Shown: positions 1 to 10,928, counted from the stretch's first letter. The stretch is 64,000 nucleotides of DNA from Leptospira sp. WS92.C1 (GCF_040833975.1 NZ_CP162130.1:3184001-3248000); one strand, 5' to 3'. Numbers and translations: made by a program. The notes: a model not told the origin generated them from the sequence alone.

Positions 1-3000
1 TCCACGGGCGGAGACGGATGGCTGGGCGTGGGATGGAATCTCGGTTTGGGATCGATCACACGAACTCCGGAATACGGTGCGTTGTATTATGATTCTCGAG
101 ATTCGTTTACTTGGAACGGAACAAGACTTGTCAAAGTGAGCGGGAGTTCATCGAACGAAAACGGAATCTACAGACCGGAAATTGCAAACGAGGATTTTTC
201 TGTATTAAGTCTTAGTAATATAGAAAGCGGTGGAGTTTGGGAGGTTGTCGATTCCTCAGGAACAAAAAACGTATTTGGGGAAAACACTTCGAGCAGAATT
301 TACAACCCTGCGAGTCCGAGTCAAACATACAGCTGGTATCTTTCCAAAACAGAAGATCGAAACGGAAATTTTCTCCAGGTTCAATACGACACTTCGGAAT
401 ATTATGAAAAACGAAATCTGTATTTAAAAGAAATTCGATATACGGGTAACTCAAAGAGCGGAGTCGGCGCGCGCCAATACGTAAAATTTGTCACAAAAGA
501 AAGAGACGACTTTTATGTTTCCAACGCCCCCGGCTTTTTGATGAAGATGGACAAGATTCTCGAAAAAATCGAAGTCGGTTGGGAGACGGGAGGAAAACTT
601 TGGGACTATACTCCGGTTTATGAAATTTCGGAAGATTCCGGAAGACCTAGGTTGAAAACGATCCGATCGAGCAAACATACGACTCAACCCGAGTTTTATT
701 ACCAAATTTCCAGCAGACTCCTTACTTGGCGAAACGTAGTCAACCAAGCTTCCTCCGAAGCGGAAACCAATCCGGAAGCAACCGAATACTTTGAAGGAGA
801 TTTTAACGGAGACGGAATTTCGGATATGCTCTTTTTTAATCCGAAGTCGGGAAACTGGAAAGCGGCCGAAGGAAGAAAAGAAGGCGGAACTAATTTTAAG
901 ATCTACGCAAATCGATATCAAGGTTATGACGGCGAAGAAAAAATACGGTTTTTTAAAGGAAACGTTAGCGGCGATTACAACGGTGACGGTCGTTCGGACA
1001 TCGCGTTTTATCTTCCTGAAACAAGGGACTTTATCGTAGCGGAACACGATGGACGTGTGTTTCAATTTAAGTCCTACGGCCGTTTGATGGCGGGAGTTCC
1101 GGATATCTTTAGAATGGAATGGTTTCCGGGAGACTATGACGGAAACGGACTTTCGGACTCGCTTCTTTTTGACGAACCGACCGGTCAATGGACGTTGATG
1201 CTCAACAAGGGTGGAAGTTTTGAGTTTCTTCGTTTTTCTAAAAAGTTTCAAAACGTTTTCAGAGGAGATTATTCTCCGGATGGTAATTTAGATAGTTCTA
1301 ATACAAATGATTCTTCCAAACCGGGAAAAGATCGGGACAAGGTAAGTTTTCTTGTTGGAGATTACAACGGAGACGGAAGAACCGATATCTCTTTGTATGA
1401 CGCGAGATCGGGTAAGTGGTTTGTGGGTGAGAATCATCGGAACGATAACAAAACCGATCCGATTTATTTCAAAATGCAATGGAAGTTGTATAAGGTTTTT
1501 ACGGCGCCCGAACAAGCACTCTTTACACACGATCGTTTTTCAGGAGATTTTAACGGAGACGGATTTTCAGACTTTCTAATATTCGATCGAAGTAACGGAG
1601 AATGGACGTTAGGAGAAACCGGAAACGGCACGATTCAATTTAGAATTTGGTCCAAGGCTCCTCAGTTTAAAACGATCACTCGATGGCTCCAAGGAGATTT
1701 TAACGGAGATGGAAGAACCGATATCGGTTTTTTTTCGGCAAGCGATGGTAAGTTCTGGATCGGGGAAGCGAGTCCCAACGGATTTCGATACAAAATCTAC
1801 AGCGATATGAGTTACGGTCCGGATCAGGATCGAATTATGAAAACCCCTCTTCCCAAAGACGAGGTCAAGCTCACGCAAGGAAGCGGATCGTTTGCGTTTG
1901 CTTCTCAAACCAAAACCGTTTTACTCTCTTACAAATATGACGGAAACTTAAATCCGGCAAGAGGCGAACTCGTATTTCCGGGATGTTTCACGTTAGACGA
2001 TTGTTCTTCTTCACCCGAACTTTTGATCTATGATCGCAAAGCGAATGTATTTGATCTGAAACAAGGAAATGCATTTACAGAAAGGGTCAATACGTCTTTG
2101 AATCCGGAAGGAACAGGAATCACTACCCTCTTTGGCGGAAAACCGGATCGATACACAAACAACACAAAAGACGAACTTTTATTTTACAAAAAGCAGGGAA
2201 GCTCCAACCAACTTTTTGTTTTGAAGAATACAAATGGAAACGCATTTGAAGTTTCCAATCTGGCGATCTTTTCGGATACGGACGTGGCAAAGTTTGATCC
2301 GGCAAACAGTGGTTATGTGATCGATCATTTCGAGAACAACAATTCTCAATCTGCACTCATCTTGGACGATCAGTCCTCTTCGGGGAATGCAAGATTGATT
2401 CTTTCCGGACTCGGCGGGAATAAAATTCTCACACCAAGCGGAGATCTTTCCGCGACCGATCTCAACGATATTTTTCAAGCGGGAACGAACGAGAACAGAC
2501 AACGTAGAAAAGAATTCAGTTTGTTTTCCGGAAAGTTTACCGCGAGTGTCGCCCAACTCGCGTTTGTGGATCGAAGAACTTCCGTTCACAAATGGTATTT
2601 AGGAACGATAAGCGGAACCCAGATTCAATTTAAAAAACTGACGGGTGACATTGCACTTCCGTTTACCGCGTCCGAATATAATTCTTCCAGTCCCGCGGGA
2701 ATTCAATACTCTCTCACGAGCGATCAGTCCATCGTATTTGGGAAAACATCGGATAACGGGACTTCGTTTACCAAAATTAAAATCACACCCACAGCGGTTT
2801 CGAGAACTCTTTACAACGCGGGCACGATCGGATTTGCGGATCGTTTTGACAACAACGGAAACCCGATCGTTCTTTCCGGCGGAGTCGACAAACTTTACGA
2901 TCTTTCCCAGGGTAATCTCGTATCTCTTCCGGGTAACGTTCTTGTTAAGAATCTGGAACGACCGGATCTCATCTCTCAAGTGTATGTGTTCCGGTGGATC

Positions 3001-6000
3001 CAAGGCGATTACAACGGAGACGGTCTTACGGATATCGGAATCATTCATCTCAAGGAACCGACTTGGTATTTTGCGCTCTCAACCGGAGTCGTACCGGACG
3101 TAATGGAAAAAGTAAAAAACGGGATCGGCGGTTTTTACGAATTTGCATACGAACATTCCACCAAGTTTGACAATACGGGAGAGGACGATATTCCCGATCT
3201 TCCCACGAGTTATCGGGTTTGCACATCGGTTACGTTAGACGACGGTTTTTCCAATCGAATTCAAAAAAATTACGAATACAAAAACGGTTACGCGTTTTCC
3301 TCGTTTATCAACGGAAAAAAAGAAACCGACTTTTTCGGGTTTAGCGAATTTGTCGTAACGGACGCGTATGGAGCAAAAACGATTCATACGTATCATACAA
3401 TTCCCTTCTCCGACTTTTTGCAAAATCGCGCGTTAGGCGGAGCGGAAAAAGAAACACGAATTGTCGGAAACGATAACCGGGAATACGGCAATATTCTAAA
3501 TTCTTACGAAATCAATCGGATCGAAACGACTCCGGGTGCGGTGAGTTATTTCACCGAAACAACGAAGGTGGAAAAATTTCTAAACGGTTCCAGAACCTTA
3601 ACTCAAAATTCGAATGTAACTTTGGACGGATACAAGATCGCGAGAAAGACCGAAAGCGTGACCGATCATTTTAGCGACGGAGCGCACGGAGTTACGACCA
3701 CGACGAATGTTACCGATTTTGAAACCGACGATACAAGCAATCAAAGAAGAGCCACTCGTCAAGTATCGTTTGCGGGGAGTTCCCACGAAACAACGACTCT
3801 TTTGTCGTATGACACAAGAGGAAATTTAACAAAAAGTGTGAGTTCCTACACCGGAAGCGGATTGCAGAGTGTGGGAACTCAAACAATCGAATCCGAATAT
3901 GACACTTACGGAAACAAAACGAGCGAAAGAAACTCCAGCGCAACCCCCGCCCGTGGGACATCCTACAGTTATGACAACGAACTTCATCAGTTTGTGACTC
4001 AGAAAACATCCTTTGGAGGATCAATCACCATTCCGACCCGATATACGATCCAATACGGATCCGCATTCGGTTCTCCCGCCGAAACCACCGACGCAAACGG
4101 AAACAAAAGCTTTTTTGAATATGATGAATACGGAAGATCGGTCGAGTCGAGCGTTCAGACGGATGACGGAACCAGAACGATCGCGACGTATTCCTACAAC
4201 GCTTTGTTTCCACTGAGTGCAAAGACCATTCTACCGGCGGGAACCGGAGATCCGGATTTTGTATCCAAAACGTATGTGGACGGAATGGGAAGAACCATCT
4301 ACACGGTCAAAACTGCGTCTAACGGTAAGTATGCGATCACCGGAAGACTTGTGTATGACGCAAACGGAAAACTGATTCGTGAAAGCAGGTCCGACTGGGC
4401 TGGCTCCGGAGAGATGGGTCAATTTGTCCTTCATCTGGAGGAAAGAAATCCGACATTGTTTGAATACGATCCGATCGGAAGGATCAAAAAGACAACCATG
4501 CCGATTGCGGAAGGAGAAACTTCTCCGACAACCATTACGACAACCTACAACGATCCGTTTGAAACAGTGGAGAATCATTCCAGCGGTCAGAGCAAGACGA
4601 TCACAAAGGACGCAAGAGGACGGATCTTGTATGTGGAAGATGTCGGAGGAGACGGAATCCAAGCAAGGATCGGATTTTGTTACGACATAGCCGGACAAAG
4701 AATCAAGAAGAGCGATCTGGGTGACGGAACTCCTCTCTCGTGTCCCGCCACGATTGCGGGAGTTCCCACAAAAGATACTTCCGGGAACAACCAAGCATTC
4801 TGGAGTTACGACCCATTGGGAAGACTGCGGGCACAAAGCGATCCGGATTTGGGTGTGAGTTCCTACAATTACAACAATTTCGGGGATCTCACGTCCACCA
4901 CGGACGCAAGAGGAGTTACGACAACTCTGGCCTACGATGCAGTCGGAAGAATTACCGTAAAACACATCCCGGAAGGAGACATTCGGTATACATACGATTC
5001 TCTTTCCGGAAGTGAAAACGCACTCGGACAGATCGTACGAGTGGAAGACGGGGTTCAGAACAAAACATTCAGCTATGACAAGCTCGGAAGGGTGAAAAAA
5101 GAAACGAGAGTCATCTTAACAACGTCCAGCGAAAGCCCTCTTCCGTCCGAAACACAAGGACCGTATATTACAGAAACAAAATACGATCTCCTTGGACGAG
5201 TCACTCGCATCGACTACCCAGAACATCCGATTTCCCACGGAAGAATGAGAGCCTGCTACAACTACGGGACAGCGGGATATATTTCAGGAATTTCTGTTCA
5301 GGTCAATACAAACGGAATCCTTCCAGGATTTTGCAACAAGGATGTGGTGGAGAATATTTCCTACAACGAGTTTGGACAGACAGCGGGGTTTACACTCGGA
5401 AACGGGATCGAGACGACATACGGCTATGATGTCAAAGGGAGAATGGTGCGACTTCGTTCTTCCGGAGACGTGAACGGAAACACAAAAGTTTTGCAGGACG
5501 CGGTGTATGCGTTTAACAGCAAAAACAATATCACGGGAATTGCAAACAACACGAGTGAACACAATGTTCAATACGACTACGAATACGACGGACTTGGGCG
5601 TTTGACAAACGCAAACGGAAGATACGTAGAACCGGAAAACAACAATCTTACCAATGCGTTCCACCAAAGTTACAGCTATGCGAACAATGGAAACTTAACC
5701 GCAAAACGAATTCATGATCCCGCAAACGGAAGTGTTACCGATCACTGGAGTTATGTTTATTCCAATCACCAAGTGCTCAAGATCGATTCCACAAAAACAG
5801 GAAACGATTCTCTCACGATGTCATATGACGCGAAGGGAAATCTGACTCGTCAGAGAGACAACGCAAAGGATCTGACAAAACGGATTCAGGTCGATTCCCA
5901 AGACAGGATTGTTCGGATTCAAGACGGGGACAGAGCTGTTCTCGGAAGTTACTGGTATGACGAAGGAGGGTTTCGAGTTCGAAAGTCTGCTCTCACGAAA

Positions 6001-7122
6001 AAGGACAATCAGTTTACAAACGTAGAGATTTTGTATCCGAGCAAGTTCTATGGTCTCGAATATGTAGAGAGTGCAAACGTTATCACAAGCGTGAACAACG
6101 TATATCTAAACGGAGTTCGTATCGCAGCACTCAACGAAGTCGGAGCGATGGCGTATTACTTGACAGATCAAGTTGACTCCGTGTCACACGTGTTAGACGA
6201 TGAGGGAAACACTCTTTCCAAGATGCAATATCTCCCCTACGGAGAAACCTTTGTTCACAAAGGTGACACCGACTTTGCACCCAAATACAATTCGCAGGAA
6301 TTGGACAGAGAGTCCGGGTTTTACTTTTACAACGCTCGCTACTACGATCCCGGGATCGCGAGGTTTACAAGTGCGGATACAGTCATCGACGGTGAGTGGG
6401 ACACGCAAGGATGGAACCGATTCTCCTATGTGAAGGGAAATCCAATCGGAGCAAAGGATCCAACGGGGCATTTTTCATCAGAGGAATTTGCAAAAGGAGC
6501 TGCGAAAGGCGTTGCGGTAGGAATACCAACAACTTTAGCGGTGGCTGGAGTCGCTTCGGTCGCACCGCCTGTTGCTGCAGGAATCGTAGGTGTCGGAATT
6601 GCTGAAACAGTTGCGGAAGGATCAGAACTGGTAAAAATAAAAGCAACTGGGACTGATTTTTCAGGACAAAAAGTCGAGGACAAAGAATGGTCGGAAAGAT
6701 TAGGTTTTCTTGTCGGAGGGACCGTATCAAGCTTAGGAACCGCTAAAGCTATCGGAAAATTTGCTTCTACGTCCAAAGCAAACCCTACAGTCTCCAATGG
6801 TGGCGGTGGTAAATCTGATATTGGATCTACGCATTCATCAAATGCAAGCTCTGCAACGAATTCGGTCAAACTGAATAAAAGTTTAGCAAGTGAAGCTCAA
6901 ATGAAGGGCAAAGGAGATGCGATTATAAAATCCAAGGATTTGAGACAAGCCGATAATTTAGCAAAACAATATGGTGGCGAAAGCAAAGATTGGTCAAAAA
7001 TGTCCAGTAAATCATATACTGCAAAAGATGGTACAAAATTTGAAACTCATTGGTATGAGAATGCTGCCGGTAAAAGAGTAGAACCAAAAACTAAATTATT
7101 TAAGGATACCTCTATAAAATGA
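1..7122 (+). CDS. SpvB/FG-GAP/Rhs (YD-repeat) polymorphic toxin, 5' end outside window
   Basis: The frame is open from base 1, so the N-terminus lies upstream; a GTG at 28 is internal. The visible start (G.GWLGVGWNLGLGSITR) matches the SpvB/TcdB N-terminal domain. FG-GAP/VCBS-type calcium loops of the form GD(F/Y)NGDGxxD follow near residues 267, 324, 377, 454, 515, 565 and 1002. YD repeats run from about residue 1250 to 2070, then comes the Rhs core (YDPGIARFTSADT) ending at PTGH (bases 6457-6471). The last ~216 residues are variable: a hydrophobic Ala/Gly pre-toxin region, then a short toxin with motifs YGG..DW.KMSS and FETHWYEN. I recall that toxin type from other Rhs/CDI proteins, probably a nuclease, but this is unproven. 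It is the only full-length Rhs here and shares its core with all downstream fragments. The immunity gene follows after 43 bp. Confidence 0.9.
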   Translation, partial: STGGDGWLGVGWNLGLGSITRTPEYGALYYDSRDSFTWNGTRLVKVSGSSSNENGIYRPEIANEDFSVLSLSNIESGGVWEVVDSSGTKNVFGENTSSRIYNPASPSQTYSWYLSKTEDRNGNFLQVQYDTSEYYEKRNLYLKEIRYTGNSKSGVGARQYVKFVTKERDDFYVSNAPGFLMKMDKILEKIEVGWETGGKLWDYTPVYEISEDSGRPRLKTIRSSKHTTQPEFYYQISSRLLTWRNVVNQASSEAETNPEATEYFEGDFNGDGISDMLFFNPKSGNWKAAEGRKEGGTNFKIYANRYQGYDGEEKIRFFKGNVSGDYNGDGRSDIAFYLPETRDFIVAEHDGRVFQFKSYGRLMAGVPDIFRMEWFPGDYDGNGLSDSLLFDEPTGQWTLMLNKGGSFEFLRFSKKFQNVFRGDYSPDGNLDSSNTNDSSKPGKDRDKVSFLVGDYNGDGRTDISLYDARSGKWFVGENHRNDNKTDPIYFKMQWKLYKVFTAPEQALFTHDRFSGDFNGDGFSDFLIFDRSNGEWTLGETGNGTIQFRIWSKAPQFKTITRWLQGDFNGDGRTDIGFFSASDGKFWIGEASPNGFRYKIYSDMSYGPDQDRIMKTPLPKDEVKLTQGSGSFAFASQTKTVLLSYKYDGNLNPARGELVFPGCFTLDDCSSSPELLIYDRKANVFDLKQGNAFTERVNTSLNPEGTGITTLFGGKPDRYTNNTKDELLFYKKQGSSNQLFVLKNTNGNAFEVSNLAIFSDTDVAKFDPANSGYVIDHFENNNSQSALILDDQSSSGNARLILSGLGGNKILTPSGDLSATDLNDIFQAGTNENRQRRKEFSLFSGKFTASVAQLAFVDRRTSVHKWYLGTISGTQIQFKKLTGDIALPFTASEYNSSSPAGIQYSLTSDQSIVFGKTSDNGTSFTKIKITPTAVSRTLYNAGTIGFADRFDNNGNPIVLSGGVDKLYDLSQGNLVSLPGNVLVKNLERPDLISQVYVFRWIQGDYNGDGLTDIGIIHLKEPTWYFALSTGVVPDVMEKVKNGIGGFYEFAYEHSTKFDNTGEDDIPDLPTSYRVCTSVTLDDGFSNRIQKNYEYKNGYAFSSFINGKKETDFFGFSEFVVTDAYGAKTIHTYHTIPFSDFLQNRALGGAEKETRIVGNDNREYGNILNSYEINRIETTPGAVSYFTETTKVEKFLNGSRTLTQNSNVTLDGYKIARKTESVTDHFSDGAHGVTTTTNVTDFETDDTSNQRRATRQVSFAGSSHETTTLLSYDTRGNLTKSVSSYTGSGLQSVGTQTIESEYDTYGNKTSERNSSATPARGTSYSYDNELHQFVTQKTSFGGSITIPTRYTIQYGSAFGSPAETTDANGNKSFFEYDEYGRSVESSVQTDDGTRTIATYSYNALFPLSAKTILPAGTGDPDFVSKTYVDGMGRTIYTVKTASNGKYAITGRLVYDANGKLIRESRSDWAGSGEMGQFVLHLEERNPTLFEYDPIGRIKKTTMPIAEGETSPTTITTTYNDPFETVENHSSGQSKTITKDARGRILYVEDVGGDGIQARIGFCYDIAGQRIKKSDLGDGTPLSCPATIAGVPTKDTSGNNQAFWSYDPLGRLRAQSDPDLGVSSYNYNNFGDLTSTTDARGVTTTLAYDAVGRITVKHIPEGDIRYTYDSLSGSENALGQIVRVEDGVQNKTFSYDKLGRVKKETRVILTTSSESPLPSETQGPYITETKYDLLGRVTRIDYPEHPISHGRMRACYNYGTAGYISGISVQVNTNGILPGFCNKDVVENISYNEFGQTAGFTLGNGIETTYGYDVKGRMVRLRSSGDVNGNTKVLQDAVYAFNSKNNITGIANNTSEHNVQYDYEYDGLGRLTNANGRYVEPENNNLTNAFHQSYSYANNGNLTAKRIHDPANGSVTDHWSYVYSNHQVLKIDSTKTGNDSLTMSYDAKGNLTRQRDNAKDLTKRIQVDSQDRIVRIQDGDRAVLGSYWYDEGGFRVRKSALTKKDNQFTNVEILYPSKFYGLEYVESANVITSVNNVYLNGVRIAALNEVGAMAYYLTDQVDSVSHVLDDEGNTLSKMQYLPYGETFVHKGDTDFAPKYNSQELDRESGFYFYNARYYDPGIARFTSADTVIDGEWDTQGWNRFSYVKGNPIGAKDPTGHFSSEEFAKGAAKGVAVGIPTTLAVAGVASVAPPVAAGIVGVGIAETVAEGSELVKIKATGTDFSGQKVEDKEWSERLGFLVGGTVSSLGTAKAIGKFASTSKANPTVSNGGGGKSDIGSTHSSNASSATNSVKLNKSLASEAQMKGKGDAIIKSKDLRQADNLAKQYGGESKDWSKMSSKSYTAKDGTKFETHWYENAAGKRVEPKTKLFKDTSIK

Positions 7123-7165
7123 ATTGTGACTTTGTACTTTAAAGAAATTTCTGTAAAAAAATATT

Positions 7166-7537
7166 ATGAAAGTAAAATGCATTAAACTCAAAACAGAAAA
7201 AACATATCTGGTTCATTACGTCCCTGACTGGATGGATGGATCTCTGAAAGTTGGTGAAATTTATACGGTCCTCGGTTTGGATTTTGATTTGGATATGCTT
7301 TCTGTTTATATTTTTTTTGATGAACGGCATATAGTTGATGTTCCAATGGAACTTTTTGAAGTCATAGAAGGCACAGTGAGTAATGAATGGAAAGCGAAAC
7401 TTTGGGAAGACGGTAGATTTACCCTTCGGCCAAAAATGTTCTATGAAGAAGATTTTTTTGAAAATTTCTCGGATTGGCAAACAGACGAAAGAGAAAGGTT
7501 TAAACTTTTAAGGGAAAAAATGGAGAACGAGCACTGA
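7166..7537 (+). CDS. Immunity protein for the first Rhs toxin
   Basis: This is a 123-residue acidic cytosolic protein with no signal peptide or membrane segment. Its pattern (KCIKL...L.VGEIYTVLG....DMLSVYIFFDE...VDVPMELFEVIEG) resembles small SH3-like immunity proteins found beside Rhs/CDI toxins. The immunity role is inferred from its position 43 bp after the toxin stop. It is also inferred from a second copy at 26086-26457 that again follows the same toxin's C-terminal residues. The two copies are nearly identical except for a patch around residues 29-56. The left box of the junction element follows about 30 bp after the stop. Confidence 0.75.
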   Translation: MKVKCIKLKTEKTYLVHYVPDWMDGSLKVGEIYTVLGLDFDLDMLSVYIFFDERHIVDVPMELFEVIEGTVSNEWKAKLWEDGRFTLRPKMFYEEDFFENFSDWQTDERERFKLLREKMENEH

Positions 7538-7568
7538 TATTGTATATAAAAGATATCAAATGTCAAAA

Positions 7569-7785
7569 CTTCACGAAAACTAAAACAGTTCTTTGAAAAC
7601 AATTTTCTTTTACTAAGAGAGATCCGAACGAAGAAAAGAAATATTTCCCTTCTCACAATGTGGTGCGGTAGGGATCGATGCGGGGTCAAGTTATTGCTTT
7701 CAAATTGAAGCATCGATCTAACGGCAAGATCAACCAATAACTTGACCGAAGCGGAGAGCCCGGTCCTGCGTTAGCAGGAACCGTC
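7569..7785 (+). repeat. Junction element J1 (dual hairpin) before orphan cassette B
   Basis: The left box is a CGAAAACTAAAAC-type sequence at about 7574. The tract GCGGTAGGGATCGATGCGG ends near 7683. Hairpin 1 has perfect 13-bp arms, GGTCAAGTTATTG (7684-7696) and its complement (7735-7747). The conserved tract GAAGCGGAGAGCC follows. Hairpin 2 pairs CGGTCCTGC with GCAGGAACCG (7761-7783). Homology to the parent Rhs gene (around base 4943) resumes at about 7798. Confidence 0.85.
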
Positions 7786-7894
7786 AAACGACTCCCTCGG
7801 AAGAATTACCGTAAAACACATCCCGGAAGGAGACATCCGGTATACATACGATTCTCTTTCCGGAAGTGAAAACGCACTCGGACAGATCGTACGA

Positions 7895-10090
7895 GTGGAA
7901 GACGGGGTTCAGAACAAAACGTTCAGCTATGACAAACTCGGAAGGGTGAAAAAAGAGATTCGCACAATTCTTACGACTTCCAGCGAAAGCCCTCTTCCGT
8001 CCGAAACACAAGGACCGTATATTACAGAAACAAAATACGATCTCCTTGGACGAGTCACTCGCATCGACTACCCAGAACATCCGATTTCCCACGGAAGAAT
8101 GAGAGCCTGCTACAACTACGGGACAGCGGGATATATTTCAGGAATTTCTGTTCAGGTCAATACAAACGGAATCCTTCCAGGATTTTGCAACAAGGATGTG
8201 GTGGAAAATATTTCCTACAACGAGTTTGGACAGACAGCGGGGTTTACACTCGGAAACGGGATCGAGACGACATACGGCTATGATGTCAAAGGGAGAATGG
8301 TGCGACTTCGTTCTTCCGGAGACGTGAACGGAAACACAAAAGTTTTGCAGGACGCGGTGTATGCGTTTAACAGCAAAAACAATATCACGAGCATTGCAAA
8401 CAATACGAGTGAACACAATGTTCAATACGACTACGAATACGACGGGCTGGGGCGTTTGACAAACGCAAACGGAAGATATCTCGAACCTGCAAACAACAAT
8501 CTTACAAACTCGTTTCAGCAAAGTTACAGCTATGCGAACAATGGAAATCTCATATCAAAACGGATCCATGATCCCGCAAACGGAAGTGTTACCGATCACT
8601 GGAGTTATCAATATTCCAACCACCAGGTCACAAACATCGACTCTTCTAAGTCGGGAAACGATACTCTCACGATGGCGTATGACGCGAAGGGAAATCTCAC
8701 AAGACAACGTGACAACACAAAGGATCTGACAAAACGGATTCAGGTCGATTCCCAAGACAGGATCGTTCGGATTCAAGACGGGGACGGAGCTGTTCTCGGA
8801 TCTTACTGGTATGACGAGGGTGGGTTTCGAGTTCGAAAGTCTGCTCTCACGAAAAAAGACAATCAGTTTACAAACGTAGAGATCCTTTACCCAAGCAAGT
8901 TCTACGGACTCGAATACGTCGAGAGTGCAAACGTTATCACTTCGGTGAACAACGTATATCTAAACGGAGTTCGTATTGCAGCACTCAACGAAGTCGGAGC
9001 GATGGCGTATTACTTGACAGACCAAGTTGACTCCGTGTCACACGTGTTAGACGATGAGGGAAACACTCTTTCCAAGATGCAATATCTCCCCTACGGAGAA
9101 ACCTTTGTTCATCGGGGTGACACCGACTTTGCTCCCAAATACAATTCGCAAGAGTTGGACAGAGAATCCGGGTTTTACTTTTACAATGCGAGATACTACG
9201 ATCCCGGGATCGCGAGGTTTACAAGTGCGGACACTGTCATCGACGGGGAGTGGGACACGCAAGGCTGGAACCGGTTCTCCTATGTGAAGGGAAATCCAAT
9301 CGGAGCAAAGGATCCAACGGGGCATTTTTCATCAGAAGAATTTGCAAAAGGAGCTGCGAAAGGCGTTGCGGTAGGAATACCAACAACTTTAGCGGTGGCT
9401 GGAGTCGCTTCGGTCGCACCGCCTGTTGCTGCAGGAATCGTAGGTGTCGGAATTGCTGAAACAGTTGCGGAAGGATCAGAACTGGTAAAAATAAAAGCAA
9501 CTGGAACTGATTTTTCAGGACAAAAAGTCGAGGACAAAGAATGGTCGGAAAGATTAGGTTTTCTTGTCGGAGGGACCGTATCAAGCTTAGGAACCGCTAA
9601 AGCTTTAGGGCGATTTGCTTCTACGTCCAAAGCAAACCCTACAGTCTCCAATGGTGGCGGGGGATCAAAAACGTCCTCGACATTTTCGAAAACAAATGCA
9701 TCATACAATTCAAATGGAAAGACAGGCGTTAGTGAGGGTTGTCAGTGCTCTCCGGTTAGAGGAAAATATCCAGGGACAACCTTAGACCCAGCTACTGGAC
9801 ACAAAGTAGGTCGTTTTATAGGAGATGATAAAGGAAATATTATGATAGAACCACTTGGTGGTAAAACAATAAAATCAGGAAAAGATGGAATTGATACACA
9901 TACATTATATCCCAACGGCTCCAATTATCAACGCCTTAATCCACAGGGCCATAAAAATAACCCTACCCCACATGGCCACGGACATCTGGAAGGAACAGGA
10001 CCCAATATGAAAGGCCAAGGAGAATCAATTGATCCACTTGGAAATAAAGTTCCATGGAATAGCAATAAAGCCCATTGGCCAATAAAGTAA
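7895..10090 (+). CDS. Orphan Rhs cassette B with His-rich C-terminal toxin
   Basis: Homology to the full-length Rhs starts at about 7798. An in-frame TAG lies inside hairpin 2, and the first usable start is this GTG, which has no ribosome-binding site. It is therefore probably a silent donor fragment or only weakly expressed. It keeps the last YD repeats, the core and PTGH. The first ~110 residues after PTGH match those of the full-length gene, then diverge after a GGGG linker. The new end carries HTLYPNGSNY, a PTPHGHGHLEGTGP stretch and a WNSNKAHWPI tail, reminding me of the 'polymorphic toxin type 24' group; I hold that name loosely. The immunity candidate follows after 6 bp. Confidence 0.75.
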   Translation: MEDGVQNKTFSYDKLGRVKKEIRTILTTSSESPLPSETQGPYITETKYDLLGRVTRIDYPEHPISHGRMRACYNYGTAGYISGISVQVNTNGILPGFCNKDVVENISYNEFGQTAGFTLGNGIETTYGYDVKGRMVRLRSSGDVNGNTKVLQDAVYAFNSKNNITSIANNTSEHNVQYDYEYDGLGRLTNANGRYLEPANNNLTNSFQQSYSYANNGNLISKRIHDPANGSVTDHWSYQYSNHQVTNIDSSKSGNDTLTMAYDAKGNLTRQRDNTKDLTKRIQVDSQDRIVRIQDGDGAVLGSYWYDEGGFRVRKSALTKKDNQFTNVEILYPSKFYGLEYVESANVITSVNNVYLNGVRIAALNEVGAMAYYLTDQVDSVSHVLDDEGNTLSKMQYLPYGETFVHRGDTDFAPKYNSQELDRESGFYFYNARYYDPGIARFTSADTVIDGEWDTQGWNRFSYVKGNPIGAKDPTGHFSSEEFAKGAAKGVAVGIPTTLAVAGVASVAPPVAAGIVGVGIAETVAEGSELVKIKATGTDFSGQKVEDKEWSERLGFLVGGTVSSLGTAKALGRFASTSKANPTVSNGGGGSKTSSTFSKTNASYNSNGKTGVSEGCQCSPVRGKYPGTTLDPATGHKVGRFIGDDKGNIMIEPLGGKTIKSGKDGIDTHTLYPNGSNYQRLNPQGHKNNPTPHGHGHLEGTGPNMKGQGESIDPLGNKVPWNSNKAHWPIK

Positions 10091-10096
10091 ATTGAA

Positions 10097-10495
10097 ATGC
10101 AACTTGATGACTTTATAAATACAATTTATTTTGGCGACCGAGGGTGTAAGTCAATAATTTTAGATGGCTGGAATGATGAAGTAAAAATTCAAATAACTTG
10201 TATATCACGTATACGAGCTGAATCCTGGAATTATTATACAGATGAGGATGTCGAAAATGGTTATCTGGTTTTTGAAAAGATCAAAAGTATTCATTTTGAT
10301 CCACCTGGCTTTATACCCAATGACACAATAAACGACATTAATGTAGAAAAACTCCAAGGAGATTTTTACAAAATAATCCTCAATATAAGTTCCGCAGATT
10401 TGGAAAGTAATTACACATGTATAGATGTTCAAATCGTAGCTAAAACTTTGGCGATTGAAGATCCCAAGTATCCTAATATTCGAATTAGAGATTGA
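10097..10495 (+). CDS. Putative immunity protein for cassette B
   Basis: This 132-residue acidic cytosolic protein begins MQLDDFINTIYFGDRGCKS and contains a (Y/V)..(E/D)DVENGYLVFE segment. I recall similar small proteins beside HGHGH-type Rhs toxins, but cannot assign a family with certainty. It starts 6 bp after the toxin stop, is much more AT-rich than the Rhs core and ends about 31 bp before the next junction element. The immunity role is inferred from position, size and composition. Confidence 0.65.
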   Translation: MQLDDFINTIYFGDRGCKSIILDGWNDEVKIQITCISRIRAESWNYYTDEDVENGYLVFEKIKSIHFDPPGFIPNDTINDINVEKLQGDFYKIILNISSADLESNYTCIDVQIVAKTLAIEDPKYPNIRIRD

Positions 10496-10525
10496 ATGTT
10501 TATACAAAAACAATATTTATCTAAA

Positions 10526-10822
10526 CTTTGCAAAAACTAAAACAGCTCTTTGAAAACAATTTTCTTTTACTAAGAGAGATCTGAAAGAAGAAAAGAAATA
10601 ACCCGGATCATTTCGTGAGAGAGAACGAAGAACTGTGCACCGCCGGTGCACACTCTTAACATCAAAGTCTCTCTTCCAAAAAGAAACACTCCTTCTCAAC
10701 GCGGTAGGGATCGATGCGGGGTCAAGAAATTGAACGCTCTATAAAATCTGGGTTTTACGTAAAACTCTCAATTTGTTGACCGAAGCGGAGAGCCCGGTCC
10801 TGCGTTAGCAGGAACCGTCAAA
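10526..10822 (+). repeat. Junction element J2 (dual hairpin) before orphan cassette C
   Basis: It has the same layout as J1 but a different hairpin-1 stem: GGTCAAGAAATTGA (10720-10733) pairs with TCAATTTGTTGACC (10768-10781) with one mismatch. The conserved flanks and hairpin 2 are the same as in J1. It also carries an extra perfect inverted repeat, GTGCACCG/CGGTGCAC, near 10636, and a longer left part than J1. Rhs homology resumes at about 10832, the same point as J1. Confidence 0.85.
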
Positions 10823-10928
10823 CGACTCCCTCGGAAGAATTACCGTAAAACACATCCCGGAAGGAGACATCCGGTATACATACGATTCTCTTTCCGGAAG
10901 TGAAAACGCACTCGGACAGATCGTACGA

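Noticed and set aside
451..1251. Long open frames antisense to the Rhs genes
   Set aside because: They mirror the FG-GAP and YD repeats, carry no domain or start signal, and recur identically behind each Rhs copy.
7684..7747. Integron attC sites at the cassette junctions
   Set aside because: The imperfect palindromes between cassettes recall attC, but the arms do not match the RYYYAAC/GTTRRRY core, stems are often perfect without extrahelical bases, and no tyrosine integrase is visible here.
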